Origin: Phenylobacterium sp.
GTDB lineage: Bacteria; Pseudomonadota; Alphaproteobacteria; Caulobacterales; Caulobacteraceae
Reading direction: 5' to 3'
Assembly: GCF_030680185.1 (NCBI RefSeq)
Contig: NZ_JAUXVZ010000048.1
Span: 27,137-91,136, forward strand
Length of the DNA: 64,000 bases
In this document: piece by piece, positions 28,463-38,000 of the stretch
Numbering within the stretch: position 1 is the first letter of the stretch
Layout of the letters: every line of letters starts with the position of its first letter
The notes under the pieces: model-generated
Told to the model about the DNA's origin: nothing
Seen by the model: only the letters and a program-made list of their open reading frames with translations
Databases searched by the model: none
Position numbers and translations under genes: made by a program

Positions 28463-29014
28463 TCAATCCGCCGCACGGTCCCCGATCCAGGCCCGCGTGG
28501 CGCTGAGAATTTCGTCGGACAGCGCCTCGTCGTCGGCTGTTCGCGCCAGGATGACCGCGCCGACCATCGAGGCCCAGAGGCCGATCGCCTTCTGCCGGGC
28601 CTGCGGCGCATCCGTAGACGAGATCGAGGCGGCGATCCGGCTGATCTGCGAGCGGAGACTGTCGGTCATGGCGGCTCGAGCTTCGGGCGTCTGGCGCCGC
28701 GTATCGGCGGCCAGAGCCGCCATGGGGCACCCCTGCGCCACGCCATCCCGATGCCGGGGCGACAGATAGCCGTCCAGGAAGGCGTCAAGACCCTGCCCGG
28801 TCGTCTCGCCCCCCTCCGAAATGTGCGCCAAGGTCTGGGCGATCAGGTCGTCCTTGGATGCAAAGTGGCCGTAGAAGCCCCCGTGCGTAAGGCCAGCGGC
28901 CTGCATCACCTCGGCCACACTGACCGACGCGAAACCCCGCTCACGAAAGAGCCGCCCCGCGGCGTCCAGGATACGCAGGCGGTTGGCCTGCATCTGCTCT
29001 CGGCTGACTTTCAT
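28463..29014 (-). CDS. TetR-family transcriptional repressor
   Basis: This 183-residue repressor has an N-terminal helix-turn-helix ILDAAGRLFRERGFASVSVAEVMQAAGLTHGGFYGHFASKDDL of the AcrR/NemR-like subgroup, and a C-terminal ligand domain containing one Cys (GCPMAAL), as in electrophile-sensing members. It is divergent from the SDR gene at 29113, with two near-identical palindromes in the 98-base gap. Autoregulation and repression of the SDR gene are inferred. Confidence 0.93.
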   Translation of the reverse strand: MKVSREQMQANRLRILDAAGRLFRERGFASVSVAEVMQAAGLTHGGFYGHFASKDDLIAQTLAHISEGGETTGQGLDAFLDGYLSPRHRDGVAQGCPMAALAADTRRQTPEARAAMTDSLRSQISRIAASISSTDAPQARQKAIGLWASMVGAVILARTADDEALSDEILSATRAWIGDRAAD

Positions 29015-29040
29015 CGACGCTCTCCACCATTGACACTTAC

Positions 29041-29083
29041 ATGATGGCCATCATATTTGGCAACATTCATGATAGTTATCATG
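29041..29083. promoter_or_regulatory. Twin TetR-type operator palindromes
   Basis: ATGATGGCCATCAT (29041-29054) is a perfect 14-base palindrome. CATGATA-GT-TATCATG (29068-29083) is a 16-base palindrome sharing the ATGAT/ATCAT half-sites. Their centres are 28 bases apart, in the divergent gap between the TetR gene and the SDR gene. This is the expected layout for a TetR dimer pair. Confidence 0.68.
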
Positions 29084-29112
29084 ATTAAGCCCGACGACCC
29101 TGGAGATTCCCA

Positions 29113-29901
29113 ATGCCCGCCCTGCCTTCCGTCCTGATCACCGGCGCCTCGAGCGGCATCGGCGCCACCTATGCCGATCGCTTCGCCCGTCGAGGTCATG
29201 ACCTGATCCTCGTCGCGCGGGACACGGCGCGTATGGACGCCCTGGCCGAGCGGCTGCGCGACGAGACCGGCGTGTCCATCGAGGTGACCCCGGCCGACCT
29301 GACCCGCAGCGAGGATCTGGAGGCGGTCGCCGCCCGGCTGCGCGCAGATGAGCGCATCGGCGTGCTGATCAACAATGCCGGCGCCAGCCTGAGCGGCGGC
29401 TTCGCCAACCAGTCGATGGCGGACGTGCTGAAGCTCATCGCCTTGAACGTGTCGGCCGTGACAGGCCTGGCGAACGCCGTCGCGCCCCGTTTCGCGCAAA
29501 AGGGCGAAGGCGCCATCGTCAATATCGGCTCCGTGGTGGGTCTGGCGCCCGAATTCGGCCTTTCGGTCTATGGGGCGACCAAGGCCTTCGTGCTCTTCCT
29601 GTCGCAGGGCCTCGCCCTCGAGCTTGGCCCCAAGGGCGTCTACGTCCAGGCCGTACTTCCGGCCGGCACCCGCACCGAAATCTGGAGCCGGTCCGGCGTG
29701 ACCCCCGACAACCTGCCGCCGTTGATGGAGGTGGGAGACCTCGTGGACGCCGCCCTGGCGGGGTTCGATCTCCGAGAGCCGATCACCATTCCGCCCCTGC
29801 ACAATGGGGGCCTCTGGGACGACTTCCATACCGCCCGCCAGGCCATGCTGCCTGGCTTCGGCCAGATCGAGCCCGCCGCTCGCTATCGCCAGACGGCCTA
29901 G
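29113..29901 (+). CDS. SDR-family oxidoreductase controlled by the divergent TetR
   Basis: This 262-residue classical-type short-chain dehydrogenase has cofactor loop [32 protein letters not shown], an active-site region ending [20 protein letters not shown] (YxxxK) and the preceding [11 protein letters not shown]er. The [13 protein letters not shown] strand suggests NADP preference through Arg. It is a cytoplasmic NAD(P)H-dependent reductase of unknown substrate. The TetR/SDR divergent pair suggests induction by a small reactive or hydrophobic compound. Its stop shares a CTAG palindrome with the convergent luciferase-like gene. Confidence 0.92.
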   Translation: MPALPSVLITGASSGIGATYADRFARRGHDLILVARDTARMDALAERLRDETGVSIEVTPADLTRSEDLEAVAARLRADERIGVLINNAGASLSGGFANQSMADVLKLIALNVSAVTGLANAVAPRFAQKGEGAIVNIGSVVGLAPEFGLSVYGATKAFVLFLSQGLALELGPKGVYVQAVLPAGTRTEIWSRSGVTPDNLPPLMEVGDLVDAALAGFDLREPITIPPLHNGGLWDDFHTARQAMLPGFGQIEPAARYRQTA

Positions 29902-30893
29902 GCCGCCGCGGCCAGGGCGTCGCGGGCCTGGCTGGCGATCTCCAGGGAGCGGACACGCTTGGCCTGGTCGAAGATCTGGGCGGTGATGATGATCTCGTCG
30001 GGGCGATGCTCGGCCACGAACCGCGCCAGGCCGGCGCGCACGGTCTCAGGCCCGCCCACCACCGCCTTGGAGAGCGGCGAGCCCGGCGCCACCGTGCCGG
30101 CCAGCGCGCCTTCCGCATCCTCGATCGGCGGCGGCAGGGGGCCGGGCTGGCCCCGGTGCAGGTTCACGAAGGCCTGCTGCAGCGAGGTGAAGAGATATTT
30201 CGCCTCGGCGTCGGTCTCGGCCGCCACCAGGTTGAGGGCCAGCATCAGGCGCGGCTGGTCGCCGGGCTGGGCGGGGTTGAACTGTTGCCGATAGATCTGG
30301 GCGGCCTGGTCCATCATGGCCGGCGCAAAGTGAGAGGCGAAGGCGTAGGGCAGGCCCAGCGCCGCGGCCAGCTGGGCGCCATAGAGGCTCGAGCCCAGCA
30401 CCCAGACCGGCACCTTGGAGCCCACGCCCGGCACGGCGCGCACGGTCTGGCCCGGCTGCGCGTCGTCCAGCAGAGCCATCAGCTCCATGACGTCCTGCGG
30501 AAACTGGTCGACGCCGCCGGCCAGGTTGCGGCGCAGGGCGCGGGCGGTGACCTGGTCGGTCCCCGGCGCCCGGCCGACGCCCAGGTCGATCCGCCCCGGA
30601 TAGAGGGCGTCCAGTGTGCCGAACTGCTCGGCGATGATCAGCGGCGCATGGTTGGGCAGCATGACGCCGCCGGCCCCCAGCCGGATCGTCGAGGTCCCCT
30701 CCCCCACATAGGCCAGCGCCACGGCGGTCGCCGCGCTGGCGATGCCGGTCATGTTGTGGTGCTCGGCCATCCAGTAGCGCGCAAACCCCAGCCGCTCAGC
30801 GGCGCGGGCCAGGTTGCGGCTGTCGCGAAGCGACTGACCAGGGCTGCCGCCCTGCACGATGGGCGAAAGGTCGAGAACGGAGATCGGGATCAT
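29898..30893 (-). CDS. LLM-class flavin-dependent oxidoreductase (luciferase-like)
   Basis: This 331-residue bacterial-luciferase-fold protein is of the MsnO8 type. The N-terminal [39 protein letters not shown] and [42 protein letters not shown] blocks are diagnostic. It probably uses FMNH2 from a separate reductase; the oxidised substrate is unknown. Its stop overlaps the SDR stop by four bases on the opposite strand. The next gene upstream on the same strand is the AraC regulator, 74 bases away. Confidence 0.93.
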   Translation of the reverse strand: MIPISVLDLSPIVQGGSPGQSLRDSRNLARAAERLGFARYWMAEHHNMTGIASAATAVALAYVGEGTSTIRLGAGGVMLPNHAPLIIAEQFGTLDALYPGRIDLGVGRAPGTDQVTARALRRNLAGGVDQFPQDVMELMALLDDAQPGQTVRAVPGVGSKVPVWVLGSSLYGAQLAAALGLPYAFASHFAPAMMDQAAQIYRQQFNPAQPGDQPRLMLALNLVAAETDAEAKYLFTSLQQAFVNLHRGQPGPLPPPIEDAEGALAGTVAPGSPLSKAVVGGPETVRAGLARFVAEHRPDEIIITAQIFDQAKRVRSLEIASQARDALAAAA

Positions 30894-30967
30894 GGAGGGG
30901 TATATAGGTGGGCGCAGCGGGATTGCTCGGGGTGGGCGAAGAGCATCAGGCGCCGGTCACCGGGAAC

Positions 30968-31900
30968 TCACAGGGCTGCGGTGAGCGCTGCGGGGTCTTC
31001 CCGGCTTCCTGCCAGGCTCGCGCGCGCCTGCTGGGTCTCCCGCCGTGGCGGGGCGCCGAACATCCGGGCGTACTCGCGGCTGAACTGGGACACGCTCTCA
31101 TAGCCCACCGAGAAGGCGGCCGGCCCCGCCCGCTCGCCTTCGGTCAGCATGCGGCGCCGAGCCTCCAGAAGACGCAGATGCTTCTGGTACTGCAGCGGCG
31201 ACATGGAGGTCAGCGCCTTGAAGTGCTGATGGAAGGCCGAGGGACTCAGGCCCGCGAGCCCCGCCAATTCGGCCACACTGAGCGGCGTATCGAAGTGCTC
31301 ACGCAGGTGATGGATGGCGACGGCGATCCGCTGCGGCGGTCCCTCGGGCAGGACCATCCGGGCGACGTTCGCCGCCGCGCGGCTGGTCATCAGCCAATAG
31401 GCGATCTCGCGCATGACGCCGGGATAGAGGATGTCGATCGCGGCCGGCTGCTCGACCAGCTCGATCAGGCGCAGCATGGCCGCGCCGATGCGCTCATCAA
31501 CCTCTTCGACCACCAGGCCGAGCCCGGCGGGGCCGCGGGGCTGGGCGGCCTTCTCCATTCGGGTGACCACATCGAGAATGATGTCCGGATCAAGCGCCAG
31601 AGTGGCGCCGATGAAGGGCTTCTCCGGCGTGGCGTCGATGATCTCGCTGAGCACCGGCACCTCAACCGTGATGACAAGGGACTGCATGTGGCCGTAGGTC
31701 AGGGTGCTGTCGCCGATCATCACCCGCTTGGCCGCCTGGGCGATCAGGCATAGCGAAGGGCGATAGGTCATGTGCCGCGGCGGCACGCAGCCATAGGTGC
31801 GGATCAGCCGCAGACCTGGGACGTCCGTCTCGATCCCCCCATTCTCGACCCCTTGCCGGTCAAGGACTCCTGCGATCGCGTCAGTCAGTCGGCTGGCCAT
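30968..31900 (-). CDS. AraC-family regulator with AraC_N cupin-type sensor domain
   Basis: A 310-residue regulator. Residues ~20-170 form the AraC_N-type ligand domain (YRPSLCLIAQAAKRVMIGD, YGHMQSLVITVEVPV). The C-terminal third has two helix-turn-helices (VAELAGLAGLSPSAFHQHFK and FSVGYESVSQFSREYARMFG). ATG 31900 is supported by GGAGG five bases upstream; an in-frame upstream ATG at 31954 is rejected. It is divergent from the SDR-MFS pair at 32.1-34.3 kb, its likely target. The effector is unknown. Confidence 0.92.
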   Translation of the reverse strand: MASRLTDAIAGVLDRQGVENGGIETDVPGLRLIRTYGCVPPRHMTYRPSLCLIAQAAKRVMIGDSTLTYGHMQSLVITVEVPVLSEIIDATPEKPFIGATLALDPDIILDVVTRMEKAAQPRGPAGLGLVVEEVDERIGAAMLRLIELVEQPAAIDILYPGVMREIAYWLMTSRAAANVARMVLPEGPPQRIAVAIHHLREHFDTPLSVAELAGLAGLSPSAFHQHFKALTSMSPLQYQKHLRLLEARRRMLTEGERAGPAAFSVGYESVSQFSREYARMFGAPPRRETQQARASLAGSREDPAALTAAL

Positions 31901-32072
31901 CTCATCCTCCCATTTCGCGATCCAAGGGCTACGCCCTTGATCAGGCGCCGGCAAGGCGACCTGGAGTTTCAGGCAAAAAACGCGGCGTATCCGACATTCG
32001 CTTTTGCGGCCAGGCGAACGAGCTTGAGGGCCTCAAACGACCGCCCTGGCGGTCCTGAAGTCGGAGCCTCTC

Positions 32073-32999
32073 ATGAGCCGTTGGACCACCGAAGACATCC
32101 CGCCGCAGAGGGGCCGAACCGCAGTTGTGACCGGCGCCGCGGGTCTGGGCTTTGAGACCGCCCGGGCGCTGGCCCGCGCGGGCGCTCAGGTGATTCTCGC
32201 CAGCCGAAATCCGGCGACGGGAGCCGAAGCCATCGCGCGCATCAAGCACGAGACCCCCTCAGCCCTGGTCCGGTTCGAGGCGGTGGACCTGGGCGACCTT
32301 GGCTCGGTCGCCGCGCTCGCTGGCCGCCTAAGCGACCAGATCCAGAGGCTGGACCTGCTGATCAACAACGCCGGGGTGATGACGCCGCCGCGCCGGATGG
32401 AGACAGCCGACGGCTTCGAGCTGCAGTTCGGGGCCAATTATCTGGGCCACTTCGCCCTGACCGCCCTGCTGCTGCCGCTGCTGATGAATGCGGGGCAGGC
32501 GCGGGTCGTGACGGTGTCGAGCGTCGCAGCGCGACAGGGGCGGATCAACTTCTCGGACCTGCAAGCGCGCGAAGACTACAACACCATGCTTGTCTACGCC
32601 CAGTCGAAGCTGGCCTGCCTCATGTTCGCCCAGGAACTGCAGCGCCGCAGCCAGGACCGTGGCTGGGGGGTGGCCAGCATGGCCGCTCATCCAGGCATTT
32701 CGCGCACCAGGCTGCTCTACAATGCGCCGGGCGGACCGACCCGTGTCAGGCGCACCCTGCGCGCCCTGTTGTGGTTCATGTTCCAGCCCGCGCCCCAGGG
32801 CGCCCTGCCGCAGCTATTCGCAGCGACAGCGTCGGCGGCCGAGGGCGGCGCCTACTACGGCCCGGACGGATTCGCCGAACTGAATGGCTTTCCGACCAAG
32901 GCCCGCATGCCCCGGCCGGCGACGGACGAGACCGCCTGCGTTCGCCTGTGGGAGGTCTCGGAAGACCTGACCGGCGTCAGATTCCCGGGCCAGTCATGA
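32073..32999 (+). CDS. SDR-family oxidoreductase (retinol-dehydrogenase-like)
   Basis: This 308-residue short-chain dehydrogenase has cofactor loop TGAAGLGFETARALARAG, the Arg-bearing strand ILASRNPATG favouring NADP(H), LLINNAGVMTPPRR, SSVAARQGRINF and active-site YAQSK. The overall order resembles the broad retinol dehydrogenase/WW-oxidoreductase-like group. It overlaps the following MFS gene by four bases (ATGA), forming a two-gene unit divergent from the AraC regulator. Conversion of a small ketone or alcohol with paired export or import is inferred. Confidence 0.92.
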   Translation: MSRWTTEDIPPQRGRTAVVTGAAGLGFETARALARAGAQVILASRNPATGAEAIARIKHETPSALVRFEAVDLGDLGSVAALAGRLSDQIQRLDLLINNAGVMTPPRRMETADGFELQFGANYLGHFALTALLLPLLMNAGQARVVTVSSVAARQGRINFSDLQAREDYNTMLVYAQSKLACLMFAQELQRRSQDRGWGVASMAAHPGISRTRLLYNAPGGPTRVRRTLRALLWFMFQPAPQGALPQLFAATASAAEGGAYYGPDGFAELNGFPTKARMPRPATDETACVRLWEVSEDLTGVRFPGQS

Positions 33000-34300
33000 C
33001 AGATTCCAATCCCATGCAGACGCCATACGCCAGTGGCTGGCGCCTCTTCGCGCTCCTCGCCGCCCTGGTCCTGATCAACGCCCTCGGCCAGATCGACCGC
33101 ATCCTGCCGTTTATCCTGGCCGAGGCGATCAAGACCGACCTGTCGCTATCGGACACCCAGATCGGTCTCCTGACCGGCGTCGCCTTCGCCGTCTGCTACA
33201 CCCTGCTGTCCCTCCCCCTCGCCCGCGCCGCCGACCGCGGCTCGCCCCGAATTGTACTGCTGATCTGCCTGGGGGTCTGGAGCGCGATGACAGCGCTTGG
33301 GGGCATGGCGGCAAGCTTCCTGTTCCTGGCGCTCACCCGGTTCGGCGTCGCCGTCGGCGAGGCCGGGGCCATCCCCTCCGGTCACGCCCTGATCGCCCGC
33401 CTCGTCCCCCCTGAGCGCCGCGGCCTGGCCATCGGTCTTTTCTCCATGGGCATTCCCCTGGGAACCATGATCGGCTTTGCGGCCGGCGGCGCCATGGCCG
33501 ACACCCTGGGCTGGCGCACGGCCCTGGTCGGGTTCGGGGCCGCCGGCGGCCTGGCGGCCCTGCTCGCCCTGCTGGTCATCCGGCCGACCCCGCCCCTGCC
33601 TCGCGCCGAGGCAGACGACCAGCCGTTCCTCGCCTCAGCGCTCCGGCTCGCCGCCGCGCCCGGCTTCCGTTGGCTGTTAGCCGGGGGCGTCGCCATTGGC
33701 TTCGGCACGGCCCCCTTCTACGCCTTCTCCGCCCCCTTCCTGATCCGCACGCATGGGTTCACCGCCGGCGAGGTCGGACTCGCCTTCGGCCTGCTCCAGG
33801 GTCTGATGGGCGTCCTTGGGACCCTGCTCGGGGGTCGCGCCTTCGACCGCGCCGCCCAATCCAGAACAGGCCATGTGCTGCGCCGTCCGGCCCTCGCCCT
33901 GCTGATCGCCGCCCCGGCGCTGACCGCAGGCCTGTTCGCGCCGGAGGGCTGGATGTCGATCGCCCTGTTCGTGCCCGGCATGTTCGCCTTCGCCTTCCTC
34001 CTGCCCTCGGCCTTTGGCGCGGCGCATCTCGTCGCCGGCGCAGGTCGCCAGGCCCTGGCCTCCAGCCTGATGATGGTCGCCTCGGGCCTCCTGGGGCCAG
34101 CCCTTGGCCCCGTCATCGTCGGCATGATCAGCGACACAGTGGCCGCTACGGGCCTCACCAACAGCCTGGGGTTTGGCCTGCTGATCGTCCCCGTCGGCGT
34201 CGCCCTGTCTGGTCTGGCCTGCCTGATCGCCGACCAGCGCATTTCAGCCCAGCTACGCGCCGCGCCCGTCAACGCCCCACGCTTCTCATATTCGACCTGA
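32996..34300 (+). CDS. MFS transporter coupled to SDR
   Basis: This 434-residue twelve-helix major-facilitator protein is of the Spinster-like type. The N-terminal LLAALVLINALGQIDRILPFILAEAIKTDLSLSDTQIGLLTGVAFAV matches that group, with SLPLARAADRGSPR as the motif A loop. The start overlaps the SDR stop as ATGA. Transport direction and substrate are unknown; co-translation with the SDR suggests it handles that enzyme's substrate or product. Confidence 0.9.
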   Translation: MTDSNPMQTPYASGWRLFALLAALVLINALGQIDRILPFILAEAIKTDLSLSDTQIGLLTGVAFAVCYTLLSLPLARAADRGSPRIVLLICLGVWSAMTALGGMAASFLFLALTRFGVAVGEAGAIPSGHALIARLVPPERRGLAIGLFSMGIPLGTMIGFAAGGAMADTLGWRTALVGFGAAGGLAALLALLVIRPTPPLPRAEADDQPFLASALRLAAAPGFRWLLAGGVAIGFGTAPFYAFSAPFLIRTHGFTAGEVGLAFGLLQGLMGVLGTLLGGRAFDRAAQSRTGHVLRRPALALLIAAPALTAGLFAPEGWMSIALFVPGMFAFAFLLPSAFGAAHLVAGAGRQALASSLMMVASGLLGPALGPVIVGMISDTVAATGLTNSLGFGLLIVPVGVALSGLACLIADQRISAQLRAAPVNAPRFSYST

Positions 34301-34466
34301 GGGGACATTCGATAAACCTGAGGACGTGGCCAACCTCATCACCGCTGTGGGTTCGGGAGATGGCGGATGGATCGACAGGTGGTCTTGGCCAATGGCGGCC
34401 TCTCCTGATCGCTGACTGAGGTTGGCGACAGGACAGGTCGGCCAGCCTCAGGCTTCCCCCGCCCCC

Positions 34467-34904
34467 TTACCCCGTCACCACCGCCGCGAACCGCCCGTCG
34501 AAATCCCGCGCGATGTCGGCCAGCGTCACCTCGCCGAACTTGGCGATGACCAGGGCCTCGGCGGCGGCCAGGGTGTCGGCGACGGCGGCGTTGACGGCTT
34601 GTTCGACTAGGCAGCGGGGGTCGTCGTCGGCCAGGCCGATGGCGAACAGGCGCGGGTCGCCCAGGGCGCGGTAGATGTCCAGCAGGCTCACCTCCGCCAA
34701 GGTGCGGTTGAGCGCCCACCCGCCGCCGTGGCCCTTTTCGGAGCGCACGATCCCCTGGTCGCGCAGGCCCGCCATGGTGCGGCGGACCACCACGGCGTTG
34801 GTGTTGAGCATCTGGGCCAGGTGCTCGGACGTCATGGCGCCGTCGTGGCGGTCCATGTGGATCAGGGCGTGCAGCATGCGCGAGAGGCGGCTGTCGCTTC
34901 GCAT
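34467..34904 (-). CDS. Rrf2-family regulator without Fe-S cysteine cluster
   Basis: A 145-residue Rrf2 winged-helix protein: SDSRLSRMLHALIHMDRHDG, TSEHLAQMLNTNAVVVRRTMAGLRDQGIVRSEKGHGGGWAL (recognition helix and wing). Only one Cys (PRCLVEQAV) is present, rather than the three that hold an iron-sulphur cluster in IscR/NsrR, so it resembles the YwnA-like subgroup. ATG 34904 is the natural start; an upstream in-frame start at 34988 is rejected. It is divergent from the thioredoxin-reductase-like gene, its probable target. A short CAAC-N4-GTTG dyad lies at 34951-34962. Confidence 0.9.
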   Translation of the reverse strand: MRSDSRLSRMLHALIHMDRHDGAMTSEHLAQMLNTNAVVVRRTMAGLRDQGIVRSEKGHGGGWALNRTLAEVSLLDIYRALGDPRLFAIGLADDDPRCLVEQAVNAAVADTLAAAEALVIAKFGEVTLADIARDFDGRFAAVVTG

Positions 34905-35038
34905 GGGGGCTCTCCGGTTGGCCCTCAACCATAGGCCATAATTCTCGAAACAACAGGAGTTGCGTGAACGACTTCCGCACCCCATCATGTAACTTCTAGA
35001 GCGGCGAGATGGCCGTGACCCCTGATCAGGAGTTTCCC

Positions 35039-35932
35039 ATGTCCTATGACGTCATCATCATCGGCGGCAGCTTCGCCGGCATGTCGGCCGCCCTGCAGCT
35101 GGCGCGGGCGCGGCGGCCGATCCTGGTGGTGGATGCGGGCCACCCCCGCAACCGCTTCGCCGACGCCTCCCATGGTTTCCTCGGCCAGGACGGCGTGGCG
35201 CCGGCGACCATCATGCGCGAAGCCCTGCGCCAGCTCAGCGCCTATCCGAGCGTGGACTTCATCCATGGCCAGGCCACCTCCGCCACAGGCGAGCTCGACC
35301 GGTTCGAGGTGGTTCTGGAGGCTGGCGCGGCCCACGCCGCCCGCCGGCTGGTGCTGGCCACCGGGGTCGCCGACACCCTGCCGGACATCCCGGGCCTGGC
35401 CGAGCGCTGGGGCCAAAGCGTCATGCACTGCCCCTATTGCCATGGCTATGAGGTGCGTGACCGGCGGATCGGGGTGCTGGCCAACCATCCGATGTCCAGC
35501 CATCAGGCCCTGATGCTGCCCGACTGGGGGCCGACCACCTTCTTCACCCAGGGCATGGTCGCCGTGGACGAAGAACTGGCGGCGAAGCTGGCCGCCCGAG
35601 GCGTCGCGGTCGAGACCACGGCGATCGTCGAGGTGCTGGGCGAAGGCCTGGCCATCTCAGGCGTGCGCCTGGCCGACGGCCGCAGCGTGGCGCTGGAGGC
35701 CATCTTCACCGCGCCGCAGACGGCGCCGGCCAGCCCGCTCGCAGCCCAGCTGAACTGCGCCTTCGAAGACGGCATGACCGGGCAGCACGTGAAGCTCGAG
35801 GCCGGTCAGCTCACCACCGTGCCGGGCGTCTACAGCGCCGGCGACGCCGCCAGCCCCATGCACAACGCCACCCTGGCCTCGGCCGCCGGCGTCATGGCCG
35901 GGATCGGCGCCCACCAGTCGCTAATCTTCTAG
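35039..35932 (+). CDS. NAD(P)/FAD-dependent oxidoreductase, thioredoxin-reductase-like
   Basis: This 297-residue flavoprotein has the FAD loop DVIIIGGSFAGMSAALQLARA, a CPYC redox pair in MHCPYCHGYEV, the NAD(P)-domain segment and the C-terminal FAD-binding YSAGDAASPMHN. The layout follows low-molecular-weight thioredoxin reductases, with CPYC in place of the usual CATC; partners in such Rrf2-linked cases are often not thioredoxin. ATG 35039 follows AGGAG and gives the standard MSYDVIIIGG. The Rrf2 neighbour suggests redox-responsive expression. Confidence 0.9.
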   Translation: MSYDVIIIGGSFAGMSAALQLARARRPILVVDAGHPRNRFADASHGFLGQDGVAPATIMREALRQLSAYPSVDFIHGQATSATGELDRFEVVLEAGAAHAARRLVLATGVADTLPDIPGLAERWGQSVMHCPYCHGYEVRDRRIGVLANHPMSSHQALMLPDWGPTTFFTQGMVAVDEELAAKLAARGVAVETTAIVEVLGEGLAISGVRLADGRSVALEAIFTAPQTAPASPLAAQLNCAFEDGMTGQHVKLEAGQLTTVPGVYSAGDAASPMHNATLASAAGVMAGIGAHQSLIF

Positions 35933-36047
35933 CCATCCGGTCAAAGCCCGGCCATGAGGAGGCCAATGAGCGGGCGAACGCGCCGGGCGGCTGGACAAGA
36001 CCCCGCAACCTTGGCGCTATGACCCACGAGTCGAACAGGAGCCCCCC

Positions 36048-37907
36048 ATGGCGACGGAAGCAAGCGGACTGAGCCTGGGTCACGCCGTGGTGCTGCTGGG
36101 CGCCGCGGTGATCGCCGTGCCGCTGTTCCGGCGGCTGCAGCTGGGTTCGGTGCTGGGCTATCTGGCGGCGGGCCTGGTGATCGGTCCGTTCGGCCTGGCC
36201 TTCATCTCCGAACCCGAGACCATCCTGCATGTGGCCGAGCTCGGCGTGGTAATGTTCCTGTTCATCATCGGCCTGGAGATGCGGCCGGCCAAGCTGTGGA
36301 ATTTGAGGCGGGAGATCTTCGGCCTCGGCGCCGCCCAGGTAGTGATCTGCGCCGCCCTGCTGTCGGGTCTGGGCGTTCTGGCGGGCCTGCCCCTCGTGCC
36401 CGCGGTGATCGGGGCCAGCGGCTTTGTCCTGTCCTCCACCGCCGTGATCATGAAGATGCTGGACGAGCGGGGCCAGACGGCCAGCCCGGCCGGCCAGCGC
36501 GCGGTGTCCATCCTGCTGCTGGAGGACCTGGCCGTCGTGCCCCTGTTGGCGCTGGTGGCCGTGCTGGCCTCGGTGTCTGGGCAGAGCGTCGAGGCCAGCC
36601 GGCCAATCTGGCTCTCCATCCTCATGGCGATCGGCACCCTGGCGGCCCTGCTGGCGGCCGGCCGCTGGTTGCTCAATCCGTTTTTCGGCCTGCTGGCGCG
36701 CACCGGCGCGCGGGAGATCATGACGGCGGCCGCCCTGCTGGTGGTGTTGGGGTCGGCCGTGTTCCTCGACTGGGGCGGACTGTCCATGGCCATGGGCGCC
36801 TTCCTGGCCGGCGTCCTCCTGTCGGAGTCCACCTTCCGCCACCAGCTGGAAGCCGACATCGAGCCCTTCCGCGGGATCCTGCTCGGCCTGTTCTTCATCA
36901 GCGTCGGCATGTCGCTGAATCTCGCCGTGGTGACCGAGTCCTGGATGCTGATCGCCGGCGGGGTCGTGGCCTTCATGGGGATCAAGGCCGCGGGCATCTA
37001 CGGCATCGCCCGCCTTTTCCGGGCCAGCCCCCGGGAGTCGATCGAGCGGGCGGCCCTGTTCGCCCAAGGCGGCGAGTTCGCCTTCGTCCTCTATGGGGCG
37101 GCCCTGGCTGGCGGCGTCATCGATGCGCGGACCAGCGCCATCATGACCGCCATCGTCATCCTCTCCATGGCCCTGACGCCGGTGGTGATCATCGTGCTGG
37201 ACCGCCTGACGCCGCGCCTGAAGCTCTCCATGGACGGGGTGGAAGAGGCCAACGGCCTGCGCGGCCAGATTCTGCTGATCGGTTTTGGCCGCTTCAGCCA
37301 GGTGGTCAGCCAGCCCCTGCTGGCCCGCGGTTTCGAGATCGCCCTGATCGAGAACGACGTGGAGATGATCCAGGCGTCCGCCAATTTCGGCTTCAAGGTC
37401 TATTATGGCGACGGCGCGCGCCTCGACGTGCTGCGGGCCTCCGGCGCCGAGACCGCCGAGGCGATCATGGTCGGCGTCGACAAGCCCGAGGTGGCCGACC
37501 ACATCGTCGAGCTGGTGAAGTCCGAATTCCCCCACGCCAAGCTGTTCGTGCGGGCCTATGACCGCGGCCATTCCATGCGCCTGACCCAGGCCGGGGTGGA
37601 TTTCCAGATCCGCGAGACCTTCGAGTCGGCGCTCACCATGGGCGAGCGCCTGCTGCTCGACCTCGGCGTCGAGCCCGAGGACGCCGCCGAGACCATGGCC
37701 GAGGTCCGTCGCAGCGACGAGGAACGGTTCGAGGCGCAGCTGGTGGGCGGCATCGAAGCCGGCCGCGGCATGATGCGCGGCAACATGGTGACGCCGCAGC
37801 CGACGCCCTTCTCCAAGCCCCGCCGCGAGGCCCAGGCGATCAATCCCGAGGCCGCCGGCCTCATCGCTGAAAAGGCCGCAAATCGCGAGACCGAGCCCAC
37901 GGCCTAG
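36048..37907 (+). CDS. Monovalent cation:proton antiporter-2 with TrkA-N domain (KefB/KefC-type)
   Basis: A 619-residue protein. Residues 1-~390 form the CPA2 membrane domain (GYLAAGLVIGPFGLAF, LGVVMFLFIIGLEM, LLLEDLAVVPLLALVAVL, FAQGGEFAFVLYGAALA). Residues ~400-540 are an RCK/TrkA-N Rossmann domain beginning ILLIGFGRFSQ, with the acidic IENDVEM nucleotide loop. It catalyses K+ efflux in exchange for H+, typically under electrophile or alkaline stress in glutathione-using bacteria; a role near the glutaredoxin gene is only suggestive. The antiporter at 1.4-2.7 kb is a shorter relative lacking RCK. Confidence 0.9.
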   Translation: MATEASGLSLGHAVVLLGAAVIAVPLFRRLQLGSVLGYLAAGLVIGPFGLAFISEPETILHVAELGVVMFLFIIGLEMRPAKLWNLRREIFGLGAAQVVICAALLSGLGVLAGLPLVPAVIGASGFVLSSTAVIMKMLDERGQTASPAGQRAVSILLLEDLAVVPLLALVAVLASVSGQSVEASRPIWLSILMAIGTLAALLAAGRWLLNPFFGLLARTGAREIMTAAALLVVLGSAVFLDWGGLSMAMGAFLAGVLLSESTFRHQLEADIEPFRGILLGLFFISVGMSLNLAVVTESWMLIAGGVVAFMGIKAAGIYGIARLFRASPRESIERAALFAQGGEFAFVLYGAALAGGVIDARTSAIMTAIVILSMALTPVVIIVLDRLTPRLKLSMDGVEEANGLRGQILLIGFGRFSQVVSQPLLARGFEIALIENDVEMIQASANFGFKVYYGDGARLDVLRASGAETAEAIMVGVDKPEVADHIVELVKSEFPHAKLFVRAYDRGHSMRLTQAGVDFQIRETFESALTMGERLLLDLGVEPEDAAETMAEVRRSDEERFEAQLVGGIEAGRGMMRGNMVTPQPTPFSKPRREAQAINPEAAGLIAEKAANRETEPTA

Positions 37908-38000
37908 GCCGCTCTCGCCACGGCCGCCCGGAGCCCCCTGCGCTATGGGGGCGTTAACCCATTTCGCCCCATAAACCCTGTTGGAAGAGAGCGTGCCCCC

